A stretch of DNA of 64,000 nucleotides. Origin: Phaeovulum vinaykumarii. GTDB taxonomy: Bacteria > Pseudomonadota > Alphaproteobacteria > Rhodobacterales > Rhodobacteraceae. The notes below the pieces were generated by a model. It ran no database searches, was not told where the DNA came from, and saw nothing but the letters and a program-made list of their open reading frames with translations. Below, piece by piece: positions 53,445 through 61,901 of this stretch. The position numbers and the translations under genes are program-made. How positions within the stretch are numbered: position 1 is the first letter of the stretch; each line of letters starts with the position of its first letter. The stretch spans positions 682,001 through 746,000 of the forward strand of contig NZ_FTOM01000002.1 of assembly GCF_900156695.1 (NCBI RefSeq), given 5' to 3'.

Positions 53445-53648
53445 ATGAAACTCAGCGCACGCAACACCCTGGCCGGCAAGGTCGTGGCCATCGAGAAGGG
53501 CGCGGTGACCTCGCATGTGCAGATCGACCTGGGCGGGTCGATCCTGACCGCGGCCATCACCAACGAAGCCGTGGCCGATCTGGATCTGAAGGTCGGCGAT
53601 GCGGCCAGCGCGATCGTCAAGGCCTCGGATGTGATCATCGGCAAGTGA
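53445..53648 (+). CDS. mop: Molbindin (molybdate-binding Mop protein)
   Basis: This 67-residue single Mop/TOBE domain runs KLSARNTLAGKVVAIEKGAV, then HVQIDLGGSILTAAITNEAV and GDAASAIVKASDVIIGK. Proteins of this size assemble as hexamers that store about eight molybdate ions and buffer cytoplasmic Mo. The ribosome site AAAGGAG precedes the ATG; the open frame continues upstream but only from the ATG at 53445 is the family N-terminus matched. It sits between divergent mopA and co-directional mopB. Confidence 0.94.
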   Translation: MKLSARNTLAGKVVAIEKGAVTSHVQIDLGGSILTAAITNEAVADLDLKVGDAASAIVKASDVIIGK

Positions 53649-53654
53649 GGGCGC

Positions 53655-53680
53655 GGGCGGCGGGCCCGCCGCCCCCCTTT
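53655..53680 (+). terminator. Palindromic terminator after mop
   Basis: A 20-bp perfect palindrome (53655-53674, core GGCGGCGGGCCCGCCGCC) starts seven bases past the mop stop and runs into CCCTTT. Confidence 0.65.
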
Positions 53681-53780
53681 CGCCCCCATCCGGGCGCGCG
53701 TGTTCCGTCTGCGCCGATCCTTCTGCGCCCGCTGGCCCCCGCGCGGCCGGTGGGCGTTTTCATGTCGGCCGCCGCGCGCC

Positions 53781-53829
53781 TTGTCCTTGGGGCCTTGTCC
53801 TTGGGGCTTTGTCCTTGGGGCCTTGTCTT
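53781..53829 (+). repeat. 14-bp tandem repeat in the mop-mopB gap
   Basis: TTGTCCTTGGGGCC occurs at 53781, 53795 (last base T) and 53809, with a partial fourth copy at 53823. The 301-base gap between mop and mopB holds this and the next repeat but no gene. Confidence 0.9.
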
Positions 53830-53887
53830 CGCGGGGGGCTTGTCTCCGCGCTGGCGATGCCGGCCGCTTCGCGCTAAGACGGGACGC

Positions 53888-53929
53888 GCCAGACGAGAGT
53901 TGTGCCAGACGAGGGGCGTGCCAGACGAG
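53888..53929 (+). repeat. Three GCCAGACGAG copies at 16-bp spacing before mopB
   Basis: GCCAGACGAG occurs at 53888, 53904 and 53920, ending 20 bases before the mopB start. A spacing of 16 bases does not match one helical turn, so it may be a simple duplication or a binding array. Confidence 0.85.
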
Positions 53930-53949
53930 GGGGCGACCGGAGAAGGCCC

Positions 53950-54747
53950 ATGACCACAAGCGCGACCCCGCCGGGGCTGAGAAGCTCGCTGATGATCGAA
54001 CGTTCCGGCGCGCGCATGGGCGGCGACCGTGTGGCGCTTCTGGCGGCGGTCGGGCGCACCGGCTCGATCTCGGCGGCCGCGCGCGAGGTGGGCCTGTCCT
54101 ACAAGGCCGCCTGGGATGGCGTGCATGCGATGAACAACCTCTTTGCCACGCCGCTGGTGACCGCGGCGCCGGGCGGGCGGTCGGGCGGGGGCGCGGCGCT
54201 GACCCCGGCCGGCGAGAAGGTGATCGCGGCCTATGGCGCGCTTCAGGAGGGGCTGGAACGCGCGGTCTCGGCGCTCGAGACCCAGATCGACTTCGACCCC
54301 AATGACCTGCTGTGGAGCCTGATGATGAAGACCTCGGCGCGCAATTGCTACCGCTGCACGGTCACCGCCGTCACCGAAAGCACCGTCAGCGCCGAGATCG
54401 AGATGTCGATCGGCGACGGTCAGAGCATTGCCGCCGTCATCACCGGGCGCAGCGCCGCCGAGATGGGGCTGGCGCCGGGGGTCGAGGTCTTTGCCCTGAT
54501 CAAGTCGAGCTTCGTCATCCTGGCCACGGGCGATCCGGGGCCGATGTCGGTGCGCAACCGGCTGACCGGCATCGTGGCCGGGCGCACCGACGGTCCCGTC
54601 ACCAGCGAGATCCTGCTCGATCTGGGCGGCGACAAGACGCTTGCGGCCACCATCACCCGCGAAAGCGCCGAGACCCTGGCGCTCTGTCCGGGCGACACCG
54701 CTACCGCGCTGGTCAAGTCAAGCCACGTCATTCTGGCGCTGCCCTGA
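53950..54747 (+). CDS. mopB: Molybdenum-dependent transcriptional regulator MopB (ModE type)
   Basis: This is the 265-residue second ModE-like regulator, with the same layout as MopA: winged helix (GSISAAAREVGLSYKAAWDGVHAMNN in two pieces) and two Mop domains (TSARNCYRCTVTAV and SVRNRLTGIVAGR). It keeps all the landmarks of MopA. It has its own short upstream region carrying two sets of tandem repeats but no clear Mo-box. The ATG at 53950 has GAGAAGG upstream; earlier in-frame starts fall inside the repeats. Confidence 0.88.
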   Translation: MTTSATPPGLRSSLMIERSGARMGGDRVALLAAVGRTGSISAAAREVGLSYKAAWDGVHAMNNLFATPLVTAAPGGRSGGGAALTPAGEKVIAAYGALQEGLERAVSALETQIDFDPNDLLWSLMMKTSARNCYRCTVTAVTESTVSAEIEMSIGDGQSIAAVITGRSAAEMGLAPGVEVFALIKSSFVILATGDPGPMSVRNRLTGIVAGRTDGPVTSEILLDLGGDKTLAATITRESAETLALCPGDTATALVKSSHVILALP

Positions 54748-54991
54748 TCTGCGGCCCTGACCGGCTGCCATCTGCGGCCCCTGCCGCGTCGGGCTGTGTC
54801 GGCATGTCGCAGCCCGCGCGGGCGGGCAAGGCCCGCGCCGCCACGCCCGCCCGCCGGGTGGCATTGCCGGTGAAATTCCATTGCCCGCCATGATGTTGCC
54901 CCTGCGCCTTGGGTGGTTCTTCGGGGCGGCGGGCCGCGTCCTTCCGGGCGGGGCGGGGCCGGGCTGCGGCCCGCGGCGCTGGCCGTTCGCC

Positions 54992-55020
54992 TTGACAATC
55001 CGGGCCCCGTGACAAAAATT
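54992..55020 (+). promoter_or_regulatory. Candidate promoter of the cobalamin operon
   Basis: A perfect -35 TTGACA (54992-54997) is followed after 17 bases by AAAATT (55015-55020). The riboswitch sequence begins directly after it. Confidence 0.5.
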
Positions 55021-55021
55021 C

Positions 55022-55198
55022 CGCGGGTTCAAGTTCCGGCCCGCAAGCCGGATGAAAAGGGAACACGGAACGGCCCCCTTGGGCCTAAGCCGTGGCTGCC
55101 CCCGCAACTGTGAGCGGCGAGCGACGTCATCCATGCCACTGGGCCGAATGGTCCGGGAAGGCCGACCGAGCAACGACCCGCGAGCCAGGAGACCTGCT
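55022..55198 (+). ncRNA. Cobalamin riboswitch
   Basis: All conserved blocks of an adenosylcobalamin aptamer are present in order: AAAAGGGAACACGG, GCTGCCCCCGCAACTGTGAG, ATGCCACTGGG, GGGAAGGCCGACCGAG and the B12 box AGCCAGGAGACCTGC ending at 55198. It lies 141 bases upstream of btuB. Hairpins such as GCGGG/CCCGC just before the btuB ribosome site could act as the expression platform, so B12 would shut the operon off. Confidence 0.96.
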
Positions 55199-55339
55199 TG
55201 AACCATCACCCTTTCCGGGCGCGGGGCGCGCCATGGAAGCGGAGTTCCGCAGTGGTGAGCGTCGCTGTCCGGGAGGGTCTGCCTTCCCGGGCGAGAAACA
55301 CTCTTGCGGGCCTTCGACCCGCCACAGGGAATGGAAACC

Positions 55340-57169
55340 ATGGGTTCCAATCGCGTCTTTCGTCATGGGCTGCTGGCATCGGCGGCCGTGCTCACCCTGC
55401 CTGTTGCCGCCGGCGCGCAGGACACCGGCTTCGATCTGGGCGAGATCGTCGTTTCGGCCGGTCTCGAGGCGACCGAGGCCGACCGCACCGGCAGCACCGT
55501 CGATGTGATCGACGCCGAGGCGCTGTCCGGCGCGGCCGTGCGTGTCAGCGATATCCTGACCGCGGTGCCGGGCGTCACGGTGCGCGGCAACGGCCCGATG
55601 GGCACCACCACCGCGGTCGTGTTGCGTGGCGCGCCCGCGGCCTATGTGCCGGTGCTGATCGACGGCATCGAGGTGGGCGACCCGACCGCGATCAGCGGCG
55701 ACTTCGACTTCGGCGGCATGATCGGCGCCGACCTGAGCCGCATCGAGGTTCTCAAGGGCAGCCAGTCGGCGATTTACGGGGCCAATGCCGTGGGCGGCGT
55801 CATCGACATCACCTCGTTCCGGCCGACCGAGATGGGCACCAGCCAGCAGATCCGCCTGGAATTCGGCTCGAACGAGACCGCGCTGGCCAGCTATAGCCTG
55901 GGCCACAAGACCGAACGGGCCGAGCTGGCCTTCACCCTGTCGCGGGTGACGAGCGACGGCTTCTCGGCGCTGGACGAGAACGACGGCAACTTCGAGGCCG
56001 ACGGCTATCGCGCCACCCGCGCCAGCCTGCATGCGCGCTATACGCTCGACAATGGCACGCTGATCGGCCTCAATGCCTTCCGCGAGGTCAGCCGCGGCGA
56101 ATTCGACGATTGGGTCGGCGACGTTCTGGGCACGCCGGGCGACGATTACACCGACCGCAAGGCGACCGGGGTGCGCGCCTTCACCGAATTCTCGACCGGG
56201 CGGATCGACCACACGCTGTCGCTGACGCATTACCGCTCGGACCGCCAGAGCACGTCGAACGGCGCGGTCAGCGATTTCGACGGCCAGCGCAGCAAGGCCG
56301 CCTACAAGGGCGCGATGGATCTGGGCGCACGGACGCGGCTGGTCTTCGGCGCCGATTCCATGCGCGAATCCGCCGCCGGGTTCCGGTCGACCACGATCTC
56401 GGGGGTCTTTGCCGACCTGGCTTTCGCCGCGACGCCGGATCTCGATCTGGACCTGACCTACCGCCATGACGACCATTCGCGTTTCGGTGGCTTCGACACC
56501 GCGCGCCTGACCGCCGTCTACCGCCCGCGCGAGGATCTTCTGTTCCGCGCCGCCATCGGCAACGGCTTCCGCGCGCCCAGCATCTATCAGCTGTTCAGCA
56601 TCTACGGCGACGCGGGCCTTCAGCCCGAGGAAAGCCTGACCGCCGAACTGGGGGTCGAGAAACGCTGGGGCACGCGCGCGTCGCTCAAGGCCACGGCCTT
56701 CTATCTCGAGGCCGACAACCTGATCGGCTTCGACCCGCTGGCGGTGGCCTGCGGCCAGCCCTGGGGCTGCTATGCGCAGGTGCCGGGTGTTTCGCGGCGT
56801 TCGGGGGTCGAGATCGAGGGCCGTCTGGCCCTGCGCGAGGGCCTCGATCTGAGCCTGGCCTACACCTATACCGACAGCGCGCGCTCGGGGCCGGACTGGG
56901 CGCAGGTGGCGCTGCATGACCTGCGCGTGACCGCCGAGGCGCAGTTGACCCCGCTTCTCAGCGGCTCGCTGGCGGTCCAGCATGTGGCGGGCCGTCCCAC
57001 GGGCCTTGAAGACTATACCGTGGTCGATGCCGGGATGGCGTATGATCTGGGCACGGGCCGGTCGGCCTATCTGCGGGTCGAGAACGTCTTTGACACCGAA
57101 TACCAGACCGTCCGCACCTATGGCACGGCAGACAGGACGGTTCATGTCGGTCTTTCGGCAACATTCTGA
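55340..57169 (+). CDS. btuB: TonB-dependent cobalamin outer-membrane receptor
   Basis: This 609-residue outer-membrane beta-barrel imports B12. The signal peptide ends in AGAQ; the TonB-box region EIVVSAGLEATEADRTGSTV leads into the plug (ILTAVPGVTVRGNGPMGT, IEVLKGSQSAIYGANAVGGVIDI), followed by about 450 residues of barrel with RAAIGNGFRAPSIYQLFS and a C-terminal aromatic residue (LSATF). I use the ATG at 55340, nine bases after AGGGA; an ATG at 55331 lacks spacing. Regulation by the upstream riboswitch and the downstream btuFCD genes fix the substrate as a corrinoid. Confidence 0.93.
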   Translation: MGSNRVFRHGLLASAAVLTLPVAAGAQDTGFDLGEIVVSAGLEATEADRTGSTVDVIDAEALSGAAVRVSDILTAVPGVTVRGNGPMGTTTAVVLRGAPAAYVPVLIDGIEVGDPTAISGDFDFGGMIGADLSRIEVLKGSQSAIYGANAVGGVIDITSFRPTEMGTSQQIRLEFGSNETALASYSLGHKTERAELAFTLSRVTSDGFSALDENDGNFEADGYRATRASLHARYTLDNGTLIGLNAFREVSRGEFDDWVGDVLGTPGDDYTDRKATGVRAFTEFSTGRIDHTLSLTHYRSDRQSTSNGAVSDFDGQRSKAAYKGAMDLGARTRLVFGADSMRESAAGFRSTTISGVFADLAFAATPDLDLDLTYRHDDHSRFGGFDTARLTAVYRPREDLLFRAAIGNGFRAPSIYQLFSIYGDAGLQPEESLTAELGVEKRWGTRASLKATAFYLEADNLIGFDPLAVACGQPWGCYAQVPGVSRRSGVEIEGRLALREGLDLSLAYTYTDSARSGPDWAQVALHDLRVTAEAQLTPLLSGSLAVQHVAGRPTGLEDYTVVDAGMAYDLGTGRSAYLRVENVFDTEYQTVRTYGTADRTVHVGLSATF

Positions 57170-57176
57170 GCGGGGC

Positions 57177-58241
57177 ATGGGCCCGTCCGCGCATCTGTCC
57201 GGGCGGGTCTTGCGCGCCGGCATCGGGGGGGCTGCATCCGCGGCCCCCCTTGCGCGCTTTGCGGGCGGGGGGGCGCTTTCGTGCCGCCGCCACCGGGGCG
57301 GGCGGTTTCGCGCCGCCGCCGCGGGCTTTCTGGCGTTGGGCCTTTCCATGGGGGCTGCGGGCGGCGCGGCCGCGCAGGCCGAACCGCCCCGGCGCGTCGT
57401 CTCGATCAATCTGTGCACCGACCAGCTGGCGCTGATCCTGGGCGCGCCGGGGCAGTTGCGCTCGGTCACGGCGCTGGCGCAGGATCCGCGCATGTCGGTC
57501 ATGGCGCGCCAGGCGCAGGCACTTCCCGCCAACCATGGCCGCGCCGAGGAGGTGTTTCTCCACGCCCCCGATCTGGTTCTGGCGGGCAGCTACACCAACC
57601 ATGCCACCGTCGACATGCTGGAGCGGCTGGGCGTGCCGGTCCTGCGGATGGCGCCCGCCACGACCCTTGCGCAGGTGCGCGAGCGGCTGCTGGAAGCGGG
57701 CAGGGCGCTCGGCCGCGAGGACCGCGCCGCCGAGGTCGTGGCCGCCTATGACCGCCGTCTGGCCGCGCTGAGCCCGCCCGCGGGCCCGCGCCCCACGGCG
57801 GCCAATTACGCTGCCAACGGTTATGCCGCGGGCCGCGACAGCCTGAGCGCCGAGTTGCTCGAGGCGGCGGGCTTCGATCATCTGGCCGACGATCTGGGGC
57901 TGAGCTTCGGGGGCTTCCTGCCGCTCGAGCTGCTGGTGATGGCCGACCCCGACCTTCTGGTTCTGGCGCGCGCCAATCCCGGCGCCGCGCGGGCCGAAGA
58001 CATCCTGCGCCATCCCGCGCTGCACCATCTGGGCGGCCAGCAGGTCGCGCTCGAGGATCGCGACTGGATCTGCGGGCTTCCGGCGGTGCTGGACGGGGCC
58101 GAGCGCCTGGCGGCGCTGCGCCGCGAGATGGAGAAGAAACCGGCGCTGCGCCGCGAGATGGAGAAGAAACCGGCGCTGCGCCCCCATACGGACAAGGAAC
58201 CTGCGCTGCGCCGCAATAGGGACGAGGAGGCCGCGCGATGA
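57177..58241 (+). CDS. btuF: Periplasmic corrinoid-binding protein BtuF
   Basis: This 354-residue vitamin B12-binding protein has an exported N-terminus (FLALGLSMGAAGGAAAQA). The mature core RRVVSINLCTDQLALILGAPG, then EEVFLHAPDLVLAGSYTN and GVPVLRMAPATTL, is the BtuF fold of two lobes joined by a helix, and DWICGLPAVLDGAERL ends it. The tail consists of four 10-residue repeats (ALRREMEKKP type) unlike other BtuF proteins. The start is uncertain; 57177 is eight bases past the btuB stop and an ATG at 57144 is possible. It overlaps btuC by four bases. Confidence 0.87.
   Translation: MGPSAHLSGRVLRAGIGGAASAAPLARFAGGGALSCRRHRGGRFRAAAAGFLALGLSMGAAGGAAAQAEPPRRVVSINLCTDQLALILGAPGQLRSVTALAQDPRMSVMARQAQALPANHGRAEEVFLHAPDLVLAGSYTNHATVDMLERLGVPVLRMAPATTLAQVRERLLEAGRALGREDRAAEVVAAYDRRLAALSPPAGPRPTAANYAANGYAAGRDSLSAELLEAAGFDHLADDLGLSFGGFLPLELLVMADPDLLVLARANPGAARAEDILRHPALHHLGGQQVALEDRDWICGLPAVLDGAERLAALRREMEKKPALRREMEKKPALRPHTDKEPALRRNRDEEAAR
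58111..58230 (+). repeat. Four 30-bp tandem repeats at the 3' end of btuF
   Basis: Units start at 58111, 58141, 58171 and 58201. The first two are identical; the third and fourth are progressively degenerate. Each encodes a 10-residue charged unit. Confidence 0.95.
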
Positions 58242-59218
58242 AGGCACTTCATATCGGGCTGGGCCTGTCGGTCGCGGGCCTCTTCGTGCTGTCGCTTCTG
58301 GTGGGGCCGGCGGGCATTGCTGCGCCCGAGGCGCTGTCGGCGCTGGTCCGGGGCGACGGGCAGACCCCGGTCGAGCTGGTCATGCGCGAGATCCGCCTGC
58401 CGCGCGCGATCCTGGCGGTGCTGGTCGGCGCCAGCCTTGGCCTGTCGGGCGCGGCCATGCAGGGCGCGCTGCGCAACCCGCTGGCCGAGCCCGGCGTGAT
58501 CGGCGTCTCGGCCTCGGCGGCGCTGGGGGCGGTGCTGGCGCTTCAGACGGGGCTGGCGGCGCTGGTGCCGATGGCGCTGCCGGGGGCGGCGCTGCTGGGC
58601 GCGGCGGTCTCGGTGCTGATGTTGCATCTTCTGACCCGCGGGGCCGGCACGCTCGAACTGATCCTGGGCGGGGTTGCCATCTCGGCGCTGGCCTCGGCGC
58701 TGACGGCGCTGGTCCTCAACCTCTCGCCCAACCCCTTTGCCGTCCACGAGATCCTGTTCTGGATGCTGGGCTCGCTGGCGGATCGGTCCTTCGTCCATGT
58801 CTGGACCGCGGCGCCGGTCATGCTGGCGGGCTGGCTGGTGCTGCTGCGCCTGGGGCCGGGGCTTGACGCGCTGACGCTGGGCGAGGATGCGGCCGCCTCG
58901 ATGGGGGTCGATCTGCGCCGGCTGCGGCTGGGGCTGGTGCTGGGGGTGGCGGCCTCGGTCGGGGCGGCGACGGCGGTTGCGGGCGCGATCGGCTTTGTCG
59001 GGCTGGTGGTGCCGCATATGCTGCGCCGCGCGGTGGGGGCGCGGCCCTCGGCGCTGCTTCTCGCCTCGGCGCTGGGGGGGGCGGCGCTGGTGCTGGCCGC
59101 CGATCTGGCCGTGCGCGTGATCCTGCCCGAGCGCGACCTGAAGCTGGGCGTGGTCATGGCGCTTCTGGGCGCGCCGCTTTTCCTGCATCTGATCCGCAAG
59201 AACCGGAGCCTGTCATGA
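58238..59218 (+). CDS. btuC: Cobalamin ABC transporter permease BtuC
   Basis: This 326-residue permease of the FecCD/BtuC family has about ten TM helices. Characteristic strings are IRLPRAILAVLVGASLGLSGAAMQGALRNPLAEPGVIGVS split across the first helices, ILGGVAISALASALTAL, SLGEDAAASMGVDLRRLR-like TLGEDAAASMGV, and GFVGLVVPHMLRRAVG, the coupling helix that contacts the ATPase. It overlaps both btuF and btuD by ATGA. Confidence 0.93.
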   Translation: MKALHIGLGLSVAGLFVLSLLVGPAGIAAPEALSALVRGDGQTPVELVMREIRLPRAILAVLVGASLGLSGAAMQGALRNPLAEPGVIGVSASAALGAVLALQTGLAALVPMALPGAALLGAAVSVLMLHLLTRGAGTLELILGGVAISALASALTALVLNLSPNPFAVHEILFWMLGSLADRSFVHVWTAAPVMLAGWLVLLRLGPGLDALTLGEDAAASMGVDLRRLRLGLVLGVAASVGAATAVAGAIGFVGLVVPHMLRRAVGARPSALLLASALGGAALVLAADLAVRVILPERDLKLGVVMALLGAPLFLHLIRKNRSLS

Positions 59219-60000
59219 GCCGCGCCGCCCCGCATCCTCAAGGCTTGGCCCAGGGCCTGGCCCAGCGCCAGCCCGGCCTGCATTTCGAGGCGCTGACGCT
59301 CAAACGCGCTGGCCGTGCGGTGCTCGAGAACGTGTCCTTCGACCTGCGCGCGGGCGAATGCCTTGGCCTGATCGGGCCCAATGGCGCGGGCAAGTCCACC
59401 TTGATGCGCGCGGCGATGGGGCTTCTGCCCACGGCGGGCCATTCGGATCTGGCGCGCCTGCCGGTCGGTGCGCGCGCGCGCCACGCCGCCTTCCTGCCCC
59501 AGGGCCGCGAGATCGCCTGGCCGGTCGCGGTGGCGCATCTGGTCGAGCTGGGCGCGCGCGCCGCCGGCCGCGGCCCCGATCGCGCCGCGGCGGCGCTGGC
59601 GCGGCTCGATCTGGCCGCGCTGGCCGCCCGCCCGGCCACGGCGCTGTCGGGGGGCGAGCAGGCGCGCGTCCTTCTGGCCCGCGCGCTGGCGCAGGACGCG
59701 CCCTATCTTCTGGCCGACGAGCCCATCGCCGGGCTCGATCCCGCCCAGCAGATCCGCACCATGCGCCTTCTGTCCGATCTGGCGACCGAAGGCCGCGGGG
59801 TCATGGTCTCGATCCATGACATCGGCCTGGCGGCGCGCCATTGCGACCGGCTTCTGGTGATCGCGGCGGGCCGCATCGTGGCCGAAGGGCCCCCGCGCGC
59901 GGTGCTGACGGCCGATCTTCTGGCCCGCGTCTTCCGCATCGAGGCGCGGATATCCGAGACGCCCGAGGGCCTGGACATCCGCCCGACGAGGGCGCTGTGA
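59215..60000 (+). CDS. btuD: Cobalamin ABC transporter ATPase BtuD
   Basis: This 261-residue ATPase of the FepC/BtuD type shows Walker A GPNGAGKST, Q-loop FLPQGREIAWPV, signature LSGGEQAR, Walker B YLLADEPIAGLD and switch His SIHDIGLAAR. The LPQ-x-R-x-I-x-W-P string is shared by ATPases that pair with BtuC-like permeases. The stop overlaps the GTG start of cbiZ. Confidence 0.93.
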   Translation: MSRAAPHPQGLAQGLAQRQPGLHFEALTLKRAGRAVLENVSFDLRAGECLGLIGPNGAGKSTLMRAAMGLLPTAGHSDLARLPVGARARHAAFLPQGREIAWPVAVAHLVELGARAAGRGPDRAAAALARLDLAALAARPATALSGGEQARVLLARALAQDAPYLLADEPIAGLDPAQQIRTMRLLSDLATEGRGVMVSIHDIGLAARHCDRLLVIAAGRIVAEGPPRAVLTADLLARVFRIEARISETPEGLDIRPTRAL

Positions 60001-60740
60001 GCGCGCCGCCCGCCACCGGCGCGGGGCGCCGCGGGGCGCAAGCGTCTGATGCCCCGCCGCCCGAGGTCCAGCCCCCGGCCGCCGGGGCGCTGCGGCTTGA
60101 CCGGCCCTGGCTCGACTGGGATCTGGGGGGGGCGCATCGGGTGCTGAGCTTTGCCCCCCATCGCCCCGGCTTCGTGACCGCCACGCGCCTGATCTGGCGC
60201 GAGGTCCGCAATGCCGACCTGCCGCCGGGGCGCGATGTGGACGCCTGGCTGCGCGGGGCGTTGCAGGCGCGCGGCGCGCTCGATGCGGTGGTCATGCTGA
60301 CCGCGCGCGACATCGCCTGCCACGATCTTCTGCGCGTCGAGGTCGAGGGCATCGCCGTGACTTGCCTCGCCACGGTCGGTCTGACCAATGCCGAAAGCAT
60401 CGGCCGGCGCCGGGTCTTTGCGACCGATGCCTTCGGCACCATCAACATCGGCGTGCGGATCGAGGCCGACCTGACCGCGCCCGCCCAGATCGAGGCGCTG
60501 AGCATCGCCGCCGAGGCCCGCACCGCCGCGGTGATGGCGGCCGGGCTGCATCTGGAGACCGGGCTTGCCACCGGCACCGGCACCGATTGCATCGCTGTGG
60601 CGGCCCAACCCGGCGCCGCTGCTTCCGGCGGATTGGCGCATGCGGGGCTGCATACCGCGCTGGGCGAGGCGCTGGGCGCGGCCGTGCACGGCGCGGTGGC
60701 GCGCGGGGTTGCGGCCTGGCAGGTGGAGAATGCGTCATGA
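59997..60740 (+). CDS. cbiZ: Adenosylcobinamide amidohydrolase CbiZ, GTG start
   Basis: This 247-residue enzyme cleaves the aminopropanol tail from cobinamide or pseudocobalamin to cobyric acid, so imported corrinoids can be rebuilt; CbiZ of R. sphaeroides has been studied in this role. Family strings are WLDWDLGGAHRVLSFAPHRPG, LTARDIACHDLL, ATVGLTNAESIG and GLATGTGTDCIAVA. The start is GTG at 59997, overlapping the btuD stop (GTGA); the first 30 residues are Pro/Ala-rich. It is in the B12-riboswitch operon, which supports a salvage function. Confidence 0.92.
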   Translation: MSAPPATGAGRRGAQASDAPPPEVQPPAAGALRLDRPWLDWDLGGAHRVLSFAPHRPGFVTATRLIWREVRNADLPPGRDVDAWLRGALQARGALDAVVMLTARDIACHDLLRVEVEGIAVTCLATVGLTNAESIGRRRVFATDAFGTINIGVRIEADLTAPAQIEALSIAAEARTAAVMAAGLHLETGLATGTGTDCIAVAAQPGAAASGGLAHAGLHTALGEALGAAVHGAVARGVAAWQVENAS

Positions 60741-60800
60741 GGGGCGGCCTTCGGGGCGGGACCGGCCGCAGCCGGTTCGCGGATCAGGGAGGGGGGCGAA

Positions 60801-61517
60801 ATGGATGAGATTTCCGTGCCGCTGTCGGCATCGGCATCGACTTCTGCATCGGCGGACGCGGTGACGCCGGCGCTGGGGCGGTTGCTGGCGCTTCTGGATC
60901 TGGGCGGTCCGGTGATCTGGGCGATCGCGGCGCTGTCGGTGCTGACGCTGACGGTGGTGCTGTGGAAGCTGTGGCATCTGATGCGGCTCGGGGCGTGGTC
61001 GGGGGGGGCGGCCACGGCCCGGGCACTGGCGCTGTGGCAGAGCGGCGCGGCCGAGCCCGCGCTGGCGGCCCTTGAGGCGCGGCGCTCGCTGCGCGCGCGG
61101 GTGACGCGGGCCGCCATGTGCGCCTGCCGCGACCCCGATCTGGACGACGAGGCCGCGCGCGAGGAAACGACGCGCACCGCCCGCACGCTTCTGGCCGAGG
61201 CGGGCGCCGGGCTGCGGGTGCTGGAACTGGCCGCTACCATCGGCCCGCTTCTGGGGCTGTTTGGCACCGTCACCGGCATGATCGGCGCCTTTCAGGCCTT
61301 GCAGGAGGCGGGCGCGCAGGCCGACCCCGCAACGCTGGCCGGCGGCATCTGGCAGGCGCTCCTGACCACGGCGGCGGGCATGGCGGTGGCGATCCCGGCG
61401 CAGATCGCGCTGACCGGCTTCGAGGGTGTGCTCGACCGGCTGCGCCATGATCTCGAGGATCGGGCGACGGCGGTCTTCCTGGCGGCGCGGCGCGCGCAGG
61501 CTCGGGCGGCGGCGTGA
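60801..61517 (+). CDS. exbB: ExbB-type proton channel subunit
   Basis: This 238-residue MotA/TolQ/ExbB family protein has three TM helices: GGPVIWAIAALSVLTLTVVLW near residue 35, ELAATIGPLLGLFGTVTGMIG, and QALLTTAAGMAVAIPAQIAL, the last carrying the conserved channel residues. With ExbD it uses the proton gradient to energise TonB. It has a strong ribosome site (AGGGAGGGGGG) and follows cbiZ by 60 bases. Co-location with btuB suggests a dedicated energising complex. Confidence 0.92.
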   Translation: MDEISVPLSASASTSASADAVTPALGRLLALLDLGGPVIWAIAALSVLTLTVVLWKLWHLMRLGAWSGGAATARALALWQSGAAEPALAALEARRSLRARVTRAAMCACRDPDLDDEAAREETTRTARTLLAEAGAGLRVLELAATIGPLLGLFGTVTGMIGAFQALQEAGAQADPATLAGGIWQALLTTAAGMAVAIPAQIALTGFEGVLDRLRHDLEDRATAVFLAARRAQARAAA

Positions 61518-61897
61518 TGTTCCGCTTTGCCCCGCCCCGGACGCGCCGCCGCCCCGACCTGACGCCGATGATCGACGTGGTGTTCCTGCTGCTGGTCTTC
61601 TTCATGCTGGTGGCGCGTTTTGGCGTGGAACGGCACGTGCCGCTGGTCACGGGGGGCGCGGGGGCGGGCGAATGGACGGGGCCTGCGCGTCTGGTCGATG
61701 TCGCGCCGGGGGGGGCGCTGCGGCTCAACGGTGCGGCGGTGGCGCCTGCGGATCTGCCCGCGCGGCTGGGTGCGCTGATGGCCGCACCCTCCGACCCGGT
61801 GATCTTGCGCGCGCGGGAGGCCACGCTTCAGGATCTTGTCGCCGCGATGGATCTGCTGACGGCGGCGGGGTTCACGCAACTGGTGCTGATGGATTAG
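61517..61897 (+). CDS. exbD: ExbD-type biopolymer transport protein (first copy)
   Basis: This 126-residue ExbD/TolR family protein has one TM helix, DLTPMIDVVFLLLVFFMLVA, which contains the essential Asp of the proton path, and a periplasmic domain ending in LTAAGFTQLVLMD. The ATG at 61517 overlaps the exbB stop (TGATG); a GTG three bases earlier is also possible. A second, different exbD follows four bases later, so the stator may be a heteromer. Confidence 0.9.
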   Translation: MFRFAPPRTRRRPDLTPMIDVVFLLLVFFMLVARFGVERHVPLVTGGAGAGEWTGPARLVDVAPGGALRLNGAAVAPADLPARLGALMAAPSDPVILRAREATLQDLVAAMDLLTAAGFTQLVLMD

Positions 61898-61901
61898 GCC
61901 G

